Origin: Clostridia bacterium
GTDB lineage: Bacteria; Bacillota; Clostridia; Oscillospirales; Acutalibacteraceae
DNA: 64,000 nt
Reading direction: 5' to 3'
Assembly (NCBI GenBank): GCA_017461625.1
Contig: JAFTXJ010000009.1
Span: 62,001 to 126,000 of the forward strand
Part shown: positions 35,949 to 44,173 of the stretch, one piece after another
Numbering within the stretch: position 1 is the first letter of the stretch
How the letters are laid out: the number at the start of each line of letters is the position of its first letter
Program-made: the position numbers and the translations under genes
The notes under the pieces: generated by a model
What the model saw: only the letters and a program-made list of their open reading frames with translations
Told to the model about the DNA's origin: nothing
Database searches by the model: none

Positions 35949-37226
35949 TTAAAGCTTGCCGCCGTTTTTTAAGAATAATTCACGAAGCTCTTGCTTTCGT
36001 TCATCAGTATATGTATATGCCCAAAGATTATAAATCCCGTCAAAATCTTCAAAGGTTTCATCATCGTGGTGAACAGCCTCACCCACTTTGTACGGGAGAT
36101 TAAACTCCATTGTTCCGTTAGAAGCTATAAAGCATTCATCTGCAATATCAACCGCTATACGGTTAGTTTCAATTTTTTCAAACTCTTCATCATATTTAAT
36201 CTGAGTTGTAGGGAAGAGTATTGTTTTAGCATCTGCAAGCTCATAAAACTCTGTTCTTGTTCCAAAATGACCGTGATGAGCCGCCTGCATAATGTCACAT
36301 TTTAAAAGCTTACCAAAACGAGGGCAGACAATGTCACTCTCTTCAAACCCTGCATCACCAGGGAATTGAACGGTGTTTCCGCAGGTGTTCATGATAAGCA
36401 TTGTTGAAGAATCGTTATAATTGAGATTTGAGTTGGGATAAACATCTTCGTGAGTGCAGAGAACTCTGAATTCAAGATTTCTGACAAAGAAATGCTGACC
36501 CGAATGGAGCTTGATTTTTTTGATTTCAGGATGTTCGCTAAAAAGCTGTTCATACATTCTTTGGAAGTTCTTGCCTGAGTTCATCCAATTGTGGCTGTCA
36601 CGGTGCTCGGTTGAAATAAAATTATAATAGAGGGCTTCAATTTCAATATCAGTTTTATATCTCAATATGTCACAGAATTTACCTACATGGTCCTCGTGAG
36701 CATGGGAGAAAAACCAACCTGCAACTCTGATTTTTTCACCTTCAGGGGTGTATTTTCTAAGGAAACTGTATATTCTTTCATCGTCATTGATTGAATACGG
36801 ATGAGCACTGTCAATCACAAAAAAGCTGTTGTCACAGCAACGGATTATATAACACATACCGCAGTCAATGAGGGTATGGTCAACTTCAAACTGCCACAAT
36901 GTGGTTGAACAACGTTCTTCAACCTCAGGTTTTTTCGGCTCATAAAGGTCAGTAAAGCCGTCTGCAATTATTCGCAAAGATGAATCATAGGTAGTAAAAT
37001 AAACATGAAGACAAAAGCCGTCTTTTATAAGGGTTGAGTAAAAATTCTCACCAAATGAAGTTTCGTCAAAAACGGTATAGCCCATATCTAAAGCTTTGAC
37101 AACGTAAGCATCCATATCTTCTTTGGCTTTATCTCTGAAAAGAAAGAGCCACACACCGTTGTTACAATCATACGGAGCTTCACCGCCCTGAGGCAAAGCA
37201 GGTATTTTAGTAAGTATATTTTCCAT
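35949..37226 (-). CDS. Metallo-beta-lactamase-fold hydrolase
   Basis: A 425-residue cytosolic MBL-fold protein. A domain of about 130 residues without a recognised family precedes the MBL domain, whose 'FFSHAHEDHVGKFCDI' (HxHxDH), 'VQFPGDAGFEES' and 'IMQAAHHGHFGT' are the metal ligands; the arrangement resembles the ComEC-like branch. Its substrate is not known. It follows the AEC transporter by 10 bp and is the last gene of a three-gene operon, so it may process an organic acid derivative handled by the carrier, which is inference only. Confidence 0.8.
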   Translation of the reverse strand: MENILTKIPALPQGGEAPYDCNNGVWLFLFRDKAKEDMDAYVVKALDMGYTVFDETSFGENFYSTLIKDGFCLHVYFTTYDSSLRIIADGFTDLYEPKKPEVEERCSTTLWQFEVDHTLIDCGMCYIIRCCDNSFFVIDSAHPYSINDDERIYSFLRKYTPEGEKIRVAGWFFSHAHEDHVGKFCDILRYKTDIEIEALYYNFISTEHRDSHNWMNSGKNFQRMYEQLFSEHPEIKKIKLHSGQHFFVRNLEFRVLCTHEDVYPNSNLNYNDSSTMLIMNTCGNTVQFPGDAGFEESDIVCPRFGKLLKCDIMQAAHHGHFGTRTEFYELADAKTILFPTTQIKYDEEFEKIETNRIAVDIADECFIASNGTMEFNLPYKVGEAVHHDDETFEDFDGIYNLWAYTYTDERKQELRELFLKNGGKL

Positions 37227-37236
37227 AAAACCACTC

Positions 37237-38253
37237 CTATAAAAGGCTGAAAGATTTTAAAATAACCGCACTGATAAAAACAGTTGCCACCGAACCTATA
37301 CTGGTCCACACAACAAGCTGACCGGCAAGCTGCTCATCATTATGCATTTCTGCCGCCATAACCGCACTTGAAACAGCTATAGGCGAGCCAAAAAGTGCAA
37401 TAAAAGCAGCGTAATCATTAGAATTAAAAGTGAAAACACCAAGCTCGTTCAATAAAATTGCACCGCCTACACCGATAACGGGAGCTAAGATAATTCGCAT
37501 AAATGTGCCCATAGCGATCTGCTTTTTAAGAGCCCCAATCGCTTCAAATGAAAACTGACCGCCTAAAACTATCAGCATCAAAGGTGATGCCATTTTAGCC
37601 GCAGTTTCAACAGCTGAATACAAAAACGGAAGCTGATTTTTGAGTGTGAACACAGGATTTCCGTCGGAAGTTACCGGCTCAACCGACCTAAACAAAAGGC
37701 AGAGAAGCCCAAGCAAAATGGCTATAATCAACGGATTTTTGCTGATTTTAATTAAAATTGATTTAACGCTTGGCTTGCTGTTTTCTTCATCTTTGATAAA
37801 TACGGTTAATGAAATAACCGCAAGCACATTAAAAAGTGCTATTGAAAAAGCCGAAAGCACCGACACAACCGCCAATGTTTCATCCCCACCCAAAGACTGA
37901 GCAAGCGGTATACCGATTATAGCAAAATTTGAACGGAATGAACTTTGAAGTAAAACACCTTTTTGTCTGTCATTTTTGCAAAAAACCATAACTGCAACTA
38001 AACCCACTGCAAACAAAACAAGAATTGTAACAATGGCATATAAAACGGTTGACCAATTTATTGAAGCTAAGCTGTCAATTTTATAAACATTATAAAACAA
38101 CAGCATTGGCAAAACTACCCTGAAGCCTAACTTATTGGCAGTTTTAAGAAACTTTTCATCATAAAAATTACGCTGTCGCAAAAAGTATCCCAAAGCAATG
38201 AGTAAAACTATTGGTAAAACTGCATTTGCCGCATACAAAAATACATTTATCAT
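37237..38253 (-). CDS. AEC-family (auxin efflux carrier-like) transporter
   Basis: A 338-residue inner-membrane carrier with about ten helices in two inverted repeats. The N-terminal 'VLPIVLLIALGYFLRQRNF' and 'KLGFRVVLPMLLFYNVYKID' are typical of the AEC/malonate-malate carrier family. Bacterial members export or import dicarboxylates and related anions; the substrate here is unknown. Its ATG overlaps the stop of the small upstream gene by 4 bp. Confidence 0.9.
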   Translation of the reverse strand: MINVFLYAANAVLPIVLLIALGYFLRQRNFYDEKFLKTANKLGFRVVLPMLLFYNVYKIDSLASINWSTVLYAIVTILVLFAVGLVAVMVFCKNDRQKGVLLQSSFRSNFAIIGIPLAQSLGGDETLAVVSVLSAFSIALFNVLAVISLTVFIKDEENSKPSVKSILIKISKNPLIIAILLGLLCLLFRSVEPVTSDGNPVFTLKNQLPFLYSAVETAAKMASPLMLIVLGGQFSFEAIGALKKQIAMGTFMRIILAPVIGVGGAILLNELGVFTFNSNDYAAFIALFGSPIAVSSAVMAAEMHNDEQLAGQLVVWTSIGSVATVFISAVILKSFSLL

Positions 38254-38594
38254 AAAGCTGATCTTTCTTTCATCACGGCATCAAAAGCATCCTGCAACCA
38301 TTGACGTGCCTTTTCAACACCGTCATCGTTGCCTTCAAATTCGAGGGATTGAATCTTTTCCTTATCCACAGCGTCAAAGGACTGATTACCCACAAAGCAT
38401 TGAGCACACACAACAAATTCTTTTTCACCGTCAATCTCTTTTTCAATTAAAAAAGTACGATATTTAAACTCTTCATCAGCTGCATTATGCCTTCGAGGAT
38501 TTAAAGAAAGGGAACCTGTATATGAGTTACTCTTCCATCCTACATTTGCTGCACCAACAAGATATTTGTAGCTTAACACTTTAACTTCGCCCAT
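38250..38594 (-). CDS. Small conserved-looking hypothetical protein
   Basis: A 114-residue soluble protein that I do not recognise. It starts 'MGEVKVLSYKYLVGAANVGW', is mixed alpha/beta in character and acidic at the C terminus ('FEGNDDGVEKARQWLQDAFD'). The ATG at 38594 has a GGAGG site, and the in-frame TTG at 38612 is too far upstream of any site. It is first in an operon with the AEC transporter (4-bp overlap), so it may be linked to that transport function. Confidence 0.75.
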   Translation of the reverse strand: MGEVKVLSYKYLVGAANVGWKSNSYTGSLSLNPRRHNAADEEFKYRTFLIEKEIDGEKEFVVCAQCFVGNQSFDAVDKEKIQSLEFEGNDDGVEKARQWLQDAFDAVMKERSAL

Positions 38595-38618
38595 TGTAAC
38601 GCCTCCGTTCAAGTGAAT

Positions 38619-38647
38619 ATTATATCACCTTTTAAAACTCATATCAA
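38619..38647 (-). promoter_or_regulatory. Promoter of the hypothetical-AEC-MBL operon
   Basis: On the minus strand TTGATA (38642-38647), a 17-nt spacer and TATAAT (38619-38624). It begins immediately after the terminator of the upstream gene. Confidence 0.75.
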
Positions 38648-38648
38648 T

Positions 38649-38675
38649 AAAAAAGAGGCAGAAAATATCTGCCTC
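38649..38675 (-). terminator. Terminator of the PI-PLC-like gene
   Basis: GAGGCAGA (38668-38675 read on the minus strand) pairs with TCTGCCTC (38655-38662) around a 5-nt loop, followed by six T on the minus strand (38649-38654). It is a compact intrinsic terminator directly after the stop codon. Confidence 0.9.
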
Positions 38676-38679
38676 AAAA

Positions 38680-39813
38680 TTATTTGACTCTGATTGTTTT
38701 ATTGTTTCCGAATGAAACTACGTAACTGTCAGCTATTGAGTCGGTTCTTACAGGATAATCGGTTGAGATAATCTGAGCTCCGCTTTGTATAGAATCATCA
38801 AGATCTTTTTGAGAAACATCAGTATAACTGTCTGCCATTGTTCTGACAATGAGTTTTTTGGTGTCAATAATCTCATCTCTATTTTCAAAAGCATCCCAAG
38901 GGTTATTCATAAGCAAAAAGCTTGCATATGGCAAATCACTGTCATCATAACGCAACATCGGAAACATCGCTTGAGATTTAATGCTTTCATCAAGCTTAAT
39001 ATAATCTTCTGTAATGCCGGTGTCGTGAAGAAGCACCACAACCTTACCAAGCATATCTTCAACCTTACACCAATCATCCGCATAACGCATTTCAGCAAAA
39101 GAAGCGTAATCCCTGAGCATATCGGCAGGTTCAAACAAATTATCACCAAGAACATCCCTTAACATTTCATCAAGCTTAAGAGCATAATCAAGATTCATAT
39201 ACTCCATATTTTCCAATGGGATAAATGATGTTTTGGGCTCAATTATAATTGTTATAGGTAAATGGCTCGGATTGTAATCAGACCACATTTTAATCTCTTT
39301 AAGTGCAAGCTCAAAGCTATAGCTGGTTGTTCCCATATCGAAATAAGGATTATGCATACAAACAAAAGATACATCATCACCATTTTTGACTGTTTCTATA
39401 TCCATTTCAATGCTTCTTATTCCACAGTTAAACTGATCAGTCAGCGTCTGGCTTGAAAATTCACCCGATTTGTTGCTCACAAGATTAAATGTAAGAGCTG
39501 AAAGATTATCAAAAATCTGACAATAAGCCTCAACTGTCTTAGTCTGATAACTGTTATGAGTGGCAACAAATGAAATTTCATTGAATTTAATGCCGTTTTC
39601 AATGGCAATGTTTAAATCTCCAAGAACAAAATCCTGCTCATTCACTTTTAAAGCTTCACCGTTTGCATAAGCTTGTTCAAGCCGAGCAATTCTTTCAATC
39701 TGTGCTTTTTTGTCAGACTCAAGCCGTTCAAAGCCCTGAGAAAAAATCGACGGCACAAGCATTACCGTAGCAACGAGTAAAGATACAATTTTTTTAACTA
39801 CAGAACCAATCAT
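38680..39813 (-). CDS. Secreted calcium-type phosphoinositide phospholipase C-like protein
   Basis: A 377-residue protein with an N-terminal hydrophobic signal segment ('IVSLLVATVMLVPSIFS'). The TIM-barrel PLC-like domain has 'FVATHNSYQTKTVEAY' with the first catalytic His, 'GIRSIEMDIETVKNG', 'FVCMHNPYF' with the second His and the C-terminal 'SGAQIISTDYPVRTD'. It resembles the Ca2+-dependent bacterial PI-PLC-C1 group rather than the Bacillus PlcA type. It probably acts outside the membrane on lipid or glycolipid phosphodiesters. The ATG at 39813 has an AGGAG site. It is monocistronic. Confidence 0.8.
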   Translation of the reverse strand: MIGSVVKKIVSLLVATVMLVPSIFSQGFERLESDKKAQIERIARLEQAYANGEALKVNEQDFVLGDLNIAIENGIKFNEISFVATHNSYQTKTVEAYCQIFDNLSALTFNLVSNKSGEFSSQTLTDQFNCGIRSIEMDIETVKNGDDVSFVCMHNPYFDMGTTSYSFELALKEIKMWSDYNPSHLPITIIIEPKTSFIPLENMEYMNLDYALKLDEMLRDVLGDNLFEPADMLRDYASFAEMRYADDWCKVEDMLGKVVVLLHDTGITEDYIKLDESIKSQAMFPMLRYDDSDLPYASFLLMNNPWDAFENRDEIIDTKKLIVRTMADSYTDVSQKDLDDSIQSGAQIISTDYPVRTDSIADSYVVSFGNNKTIRVK

Positions 39814-39841
39814 ATTTATACTCCTTAAAAAATATATTGTC

Positions 39842-39870
39842 ATTATAGCAATTCAAGTGTAAAAATGCAA
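39842..39870 (-). promoter_or_regulatory. Promoter of the PI-PLC-like gene
   Basis: On the minus strand TTGCAT (39865-39870), a 17-nt spacer and TATAAT (39842-39847). Confidence 0.65.
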
Positions 39871-39880
39871 TATCAATCCA

Positions 39881-39908
39881 TTGAAATTGGAATTTATTGT
39901 GATATAAT
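39881..39908 (+). promoter_or_regulatory. Promoter of the metallophosphoesterase gene
   Basis: TTGAAA (39881-39886), a 16-nt spacer and TATAAT (39903-39908) lie divergent from the PI-PLC promoter, with about 10 bp between the two. Confidence 0.75.
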
Positions 39909-39936
39909 AGGAATATCTTTTTACGGGAGGCTTATT

Positions 39937-41565
39937 ATGGCTTTTAAAGAAAAACCGGTAAGAGGCTCACAAAAAAGCCCTGACCATATAATGCTCAGCA
40001 TCTCTGACGATGCAAAAACAACAATGACCGTTACTTGGAGAACTTCCACTGATGTTCCTTCAGGATACACTCTTTGCAAAAAAGAAGGCTCTGATGAAAT
40101 TATCAAAACCGAGGCAATATCTGAAATTTTTGAAAGTGATATTGACATCAGCTACATACATTGGGCTAAGATAACAAGTCTTGAGCCCGGCACAAAATAT
40201 TATTACACCTGCGGTGATGACGAAAACCGCAGCGAAGAGTTTTATTTTGAAACCGAACCTGAGAACCTTACAAAGTTTAAATTCATTGCAATTTCTGACC
40301 ATCAGAAATGCAAAAATTTCAACAAACCTGATTACTCCGAGCTCCAAAACTGGCTCAATGAAGTTTTAGAAAAGCACCCTGACACCCGTTTTATTTTAAC
40401 AGGCGGTGACAACTGCGACTGCGGTCAGCACGAGGTGCAGTGGAACGGTATGTTTAGCGGTCTTACCGGAATCATTGAGCACGTACCGTATATGATGACT
40501 TTAGGTAACCACGACAATCGGGGTTTTGAAGTTTACACTGAAGAAGAGTGCACCGGCAGATATTACTCCGAGCCTGCTGAATTTTTTGGCAAACAGTTTA
40601 AATATTCTTACCCCTACAACGGACCAAAGGATTGGAAAACCGAAAACTATTCATTTGACTACGGCAACTGTCACTTTGTGGTTTACGGCGTTAACGGCCC
40701 GGAAGACGTTAACGAATGGTCACTTGAAGACCACAAGAGCCACAACAAAACCTGGACCTTCGGTGCCTACCACTTCCCCGTTTACTATTCAGGTCCTGAG
40801 CTTACCAACGATGATGCTTACCCTATGATGAGAGAATGTATGGAAAAATGCGACATTCTTTTCTCGGGTCACGAGCATAATTTTTCACGAAGCTATCCTA
40901 TCAAGAACGAAGAGCTTTTTGATAAACCATCACAGGGTACAATTCACTATATGCTTGGCAACGGCAACAACAATCCCCCCGGCTCACGAACAATGGACAA
41001 AGTGTGGCACTGCTCATTCTATCCTCAGGAAGAATATAATCAGATGGTGGCAATCATTGAGGTTGACGGCAACAAGGTAACAATGACCTCCGTTCTTAAC
41101 GATGGCAGAATTGTTGACGAATGTATCATTGACAAAGATAAAGACGATATATTCCCCCACAGAGTTGCTCCCATTTTCAAGCAGACAAGATTGATGTTCA
41201 AGGGTGCAGACCTTGGTCTTTGTATGGCAGAAACTCCGCCTGAAGAAAAAGACGGCGTCTGGTACGCGCCAATGTCTACAATGGTTGCATTCATCGGCGG
41301 CGGAGTGTTCAAAGAGCAAGGTAAGGTTACTTGCGAGCTTTACGGCCACAAGGCAACATTTTTTGAAGGCAGTGAAGTAGCCTTTGCTGACGGTAAAAAT
41401 TTTATAATGGACAATAAAGTTTACCGTGGTGCAAAAGGTCAGCTCTATATCCCTGTTGACGGCTTTGCTAAAATCTTCGGTATGAAGTGGGCATACGCCA
41501 AGAGAAACAATTTCATAACAGTTGAACACCCAAGTGAAGACAAACCGTTCACCGTTCAGCCATAA
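39937..41565 (+). CDS. Purple-acid-phosphatase-like metallophosphoesterase with C-terminal Cu-amine-oxidase-N-like domain
   Basis: A 542-residue protein. An N-terminal fibronectin-like PAP domain (about 1-95; 'HIMLSISDDAKTTMTVTWRT') precedes a calcineurin-type phosphoesterase domain with 'ISDHQ', 'LTGGDNCDCG', 'MTLGNHDNRG', 'GAYHFPVY' and 'LFSGHEHNFSRSY', which give the dimetal ligands. The final ~120 residues ('WYAPMSTMVAFIGGG', 'LYIPVDGFAKIFGMKWAY') resemble the copper amine oxidase N-terminal-like domain common on clostridial surface proteins. No signal peptide is visible despite these extracellular-type domains. The ATG at 39937 has a GGGAGG site. The phosphate substrate is unknown. Confidence 0.88.
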   Translation: MAFKEKPVRGSQKSPDHIMLSISDDAKTTMTVTWRTSTDVPSGYTLCKKEGSDEIIKTEAISEIFESDIDISYIHWAKITSLEPGTKYYYTCGDDENRSEEFYFETEPENLTKFKFIAISDHQKCKNFNKPDYSELQNWLNEVLEKHPDTRFILTGGDNCDCGQHEVQWNGMFSGLTGIIEHVPYMMTLGNHDNRGFEVYTEEECTGRYYSEPAEFFGKQFKYSYPYNGPKDWKTENYSFDYGNCHFVVYGVNGPEDVNEWSLEDHKSHNKTWTFGAYHFPVYYSGPELTNDDAYPMMRECMEKCDILFSGHEHNFSRSYPIKNEELFDKPSQGTIHYMLGNGNNNPPGSRTMDKVWHCSFYPQEEYNQMVAIIEVDGNKVTMTSVLNDGRIVDECIIDKDKDDIFPHRVAPIFKQTRLMFKGADLGLCMAETPPEEKDGVWYAPMSTMVAFIGGGVFKEQGKVTCELYGHKATFFEGSEVAFADGKNFIMDNKVYRGAKGQLYIPVDGFAKIFGMKWAYAKRNNFITVEHPSEDKPFTVQP

Positions 41566-41568
41566 TTT

Positions 41569-41595
41569 AAAGCTCCCTTTCGAGGGAGCTTTTTT
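41569..41595 (+). terminator. Terminator after the metallophosphoesterase gene
   Basis: A 10-bp stem with core AGCTCCCT/AGGGAGCT (41569-41578 with 41583-41592), a TTCG tetraloop and a following T run. It also faces the convergent LysR gene. Confidence 0.9.
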
Positions 41596-41606
41596 GTATT
41601 GATGGT

Positions 41607-42500
41607 TTAATTTTTAAACTCGTGCACTTTTACATATTCGAGAAAAGCGTAGAGACAATTCGAAATCCATTTATTCTTATGATAAATCAGCTGCTTCCAT
41701 ATATCCGTTTCAAAATCACAAATATCAAGATAAACCAGTGATCCGTTTTTTATCTTTTTATCTGTGGCAAAGCACGGCAAAAACGAAATGCAGTCATCAT
41801 TTTCTTCAAGCAACTTTGTAATAACATCTGTTCTGCCCACTTCAAGAACAGGCTTTATGTCAATAGACTTTTTTGCAAGGGTTTCATCAAAAATTCCTCT
41901 GTAGCCCATACCCCTTTCCGTTAAAACAAAAGGACTGTTTATTATATCCTCAACCGAAAGATTCTTTTTACCTGCAAAAACTGAATTTTTGTTTGCCACA
42001 AAGTTCATTTGAATATGCTCTTCTTTGGCTATTACATAATCACTGCGATAAACATGATTGTCAAGCGTTATTATGGCATCAGCCTCATTGCGGTCAAGCA
42101 TACCAAACATATCGCCTGTGTCGGCATTCGTAAATTTAAGATTTATCCCGGGATAGTGCTTGTGAAAATCAAAATAGTTGGTCAATAGCATATCCTCACA
42201 CACCGAGTCAGGAGAAACAAAGTGGATTAACCCTGTCAACTCCTTTGGTGAATCCATGCTTTGCATAAACTCATCTGTCAGAACATTTACCTGCTGGGCA
42301 TATGACAGAAGCTCCTTTCCTCTGTCTGTTAAAGAAATTGTATGATTTATTCTTTCAAACAAAAGGCAATCAAGCTCGGTTTCAAGCTGTTTTATCTGAA
42401 ACGAAATGGTTGACTGAGAATAACCCAAAGCCTGAGCCGCCTTTGTAAAGCTGTTGAGCTCTGCCACATGAACGAACGATATAAGATTACGGATTTCCAT
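41607..42500 (-). CDS. LysR-family transcriptional regulator
   Basis: A 297-residue regulator with an N-terminal winged helix-turn-helix ('SFTKAAQALGYSQSTISFQI', residues about 18-37) and a C-terminal substrate-binding domain. The ATG at 42500 has a GGAGG site 5 nt upstream. It is divergent from the tyrosine phenol-lyase-like gene, the usual LysR arrangement, so it probably senses the amino-acid substrate or product and controls that gene. The effector cannot be named. Confidence 0.93.
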   Translation of the reverse strand: MEIRNLISFVHVAELNSFTKAAQALGYSQSTISFQIKQLETELDCLLFERINHTISLTDRGKELLSYAQQVNVLTDEFMQSMDSPKELTGLIHFVSPDSVCEDMLLTNYFDFHKHYPGINLKFTNADTGDMFGMLDRNEADAIITLDNHVYRSDYVIAKEEHIQMNFVANKNSVFAGKKNLSVEDIINSPFVLTERGMGYRGIFDETLAKKSIDIKPVLEVGRTDVITKLLEENDDCISFLPCFATDKKIKNGSLVYLDICDFETDIWKQLIYHKNKWISNCLYAFLEYVKVHEFKN

Positions 42501-42518
42501 ATTTTCCTCCAATCGAAT

Positions 42519-42528
42519 TTATCGATAA
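42519..42528. promoter_or_regulatory. Palindrome in the LysR/lyase intergenic region
   Basis: TTATCGATAA is a perfect 10-bp palindrome 18 bp upstream of the LysR start. TTATC recurs at 42532-42536 and 42554-42558 region in the same spacer. It is a weak candidate for a LysR-binding site. Confidence 0.35.
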
Positions 42529-42615
42529 TGTTTATCTAAACTATTTGTTTTATTTATCATGGAATGTATTGTATACTGTTTCTCGACAAAAAACAATACC
42601 TTGGAGGAAAGAAAT

Positions 42616-44064
42616 ATGTCAGAAGTTAAGTTTTACTCAAGAAAACCTGTTCCCGTTGAAATGCACAAGGTTAAAATTGTGCAAAAGCTCTCTCTTCTTC
42701 CCGCAGAAGACAGACTTCAGAAAATGAAGGATGCAGGATTTAATACATTCCAGCTTCATAATGGCGACATCTTTATGGATATGCTCACAGACTCAGGTGT
42801 TAACGCAATGAGCGATAATATGCAGTCTGCTATGTTCAGAGCTGACGATGCTTATGCAGGCAGCGAAACATTTTATCGTATGCGTGACAAGCTTGAAGAA
42901 ATTACAGGTATTGCAAACCTTCTTCCTGCTCATCAGGGCAGAGCTTGTGAAAACATCATAGCTTCCCGCTTTGTAACACCGGACAGCTGTGTTATTATGA
43001 ACTACCATTTCACAACAGCAAAGGCTCATGTTACAAGATTGGGCGGACGAGTTGAAGAGCTTGTTAAAGCCGAAGGTCTTGAACCAAAGAGCGACCTTCC
43101 GTTCAAAGGCAACATTGATCTTGAAGCAGTTGAAAACTGCATTAAAAAAGAAACCCCTGAAAACATTGCTTACATTCGCATTGAAGCAGGCACAAACCTT
43201 ATCGGTGGTCAGCCAATTTCCTATGAAAATATGAAAGACGCTACCGACCTTGCTAAAAAATACGGTATTCTCACTGTTCTTGACGCATCTCTTCTTCAGG
43301 ATAACCTTTACTTCATTAAAACACGTGAAGAAAGCATGAAAAACAAGTCACTTCGTGAAATCACAAGAATGATTTGTGACCTTTATGATATAGTTTATTT
43401 CTCAGGCAGAAAGTTCGGCTTTGGCCGCGGCGGCGGAATCCTTGTTCGTGATGAGGAACTTTTCCATTCAATGGAAGACCTTATTCCTATGTTTGAAGGT
43501 TTCCTTACATACGGCGGTATGTCTGTTAAAGAAATGGAGGCTCTTACAGTCGGTTTTGATGAAACAATGGATCTTGACATTATTTCACAGGGTCCGCAGT
43601 TTATTAACTACTGCGTAAATGAGCTTGATAAAATGGGTATTCCCGTTATCACTCCCGGTGGTGGACTTGGTGCTCACATCAATGCAAGTGCTTTTGTTGA
43701 CCACATTCCTCAAGAAGAATACCCCGCAGGCGCTCTTGTTTGTGCTCTTTATCTTTGCGGTGGTATCCGTGGTATGGAGAGAGGAACACTTTCAGAAGAA
43801 AGAAATGCTGACGGCAGTGAACGCTTTGCATCAATGGAGCTTGTTCGTCTTGCTCTGCCCAGACGTGTATTTACTCTTTCACAGGTGGAGTATGTAATTG
43901 ACCGTGTTAAATGGGTATATGACCACAGAGACCTTATCGGCGGACTTAAATTTGTTCACGAACCTAAAACTCTTCGCTTCTTCACAGGTAAGCTTGAGCC
44001 TACATCAGACTGGCCCGAAAAGCTTGTTGCCGCATACAAAGCAGACTTTGGTGAAGACCAGTAA
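42616..44064 (+). CDS. Tyrosine phenol-lyase/tryptophanase family beta-eliminating lyase
   Basis: A 482-residue PLP enzyme. Residues align with Citrobacter tyrosine phenol-lyase at a constant offset of 9. Lys266 in 'FSGRKFGFG' binds PLP and Asp223 matches the PLP-N1 Asp. Thr133 ('HFTTAKAH'), Arg389 ('GMERG') and Phe455 ('LRFFTG') match TPL Thr124, Arg381 and Phe448 rather than the Asp137/His463 pair of tryptophanase. The position of TPL Arg217 is Leu226, an unusual change near the cofactor. It would cleave an aromatic amino acid to pyruvate, ammonia and the aromatic leaving group. Start 42616 has a GGAGG site. Confidence 0.85.
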   Translation: MSEVKFYSRKPVPVEMHKVKIVQKLSLLPAEDRLQKMKDAGFNTFQLHNGDIFMDMLTDSGVNAMSDNMQSAMFRADDAYAGSETFYRMRDKLEEITGIANLLPAHQGRACENIIASRFVTPDSCVIMNYHFTTAKAHVTRLGGRVEELVKAEGLEPKSDLPFKGNIDLEAVENCIKKETPENIAYIRIEAGTNLIGGQPISYENMKDATDLAKKYGILTVLDASLLQDNLYFIKTREESMKNKSLREITRMICDLYDIVYFSGRKFGFGRGGGILVRDEELFHSMEDLIPMFEGFLTYGGMSVKEMEALTVGFDETMDLDIISQGPQFINYCVNELDKMGIPVITPGGGLGAHINASAFVDHIPQEEYPAGALVCALYLCGGIRGMERGTLSEERNADGSERFASMELVRLALPRRVFTLSQVEYVIDRVKWVYDHRDLIGGLKFVHEPKTLRFFTGKLEPTSDWPEKLVAAYKADFGEDQ

Positions 44065-44074
44065 TATAATATTT

Positions 44075-44107
44075 CCCTCGGATTCATAGTCCGAGGGTTT
44101 ATTTTTG
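44075..44107 (+). terminator. Terminator after the lyase gene
   Basis: CCCTCGGA (44075-44082) pairs with TCCGAGGG (44090-44097) around a 7-nt loop, followed by TTTATTTTT. Confidence 0.9.
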
Positions 44108-44115
44108 ATTTTCTA

Positions 44116-44144
44116 TTGAAATATTAACTCTTTTTTGCTAAACT
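44116..44144 (+). promoter_or_regulatory. Promoter of the beta-helix protein gene
   Basis: TTGAAA (44116-44121), a 17-nt spacer and TAAACT (44139-44144), about 30 bp upstream of the ATG. Confidence 0.6.
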
Positions 44145-44173
44145 TGAATTATTGAAAACAAAGGAGTGTTTTT

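Noticed and set aside
42616-44064. Plain tryptophanase (TnaA)
   Set aside because: The Asp137 and His463 positions that mark tryptophanase are Thr and Phe here, as in tyrosine phenol-lyase.
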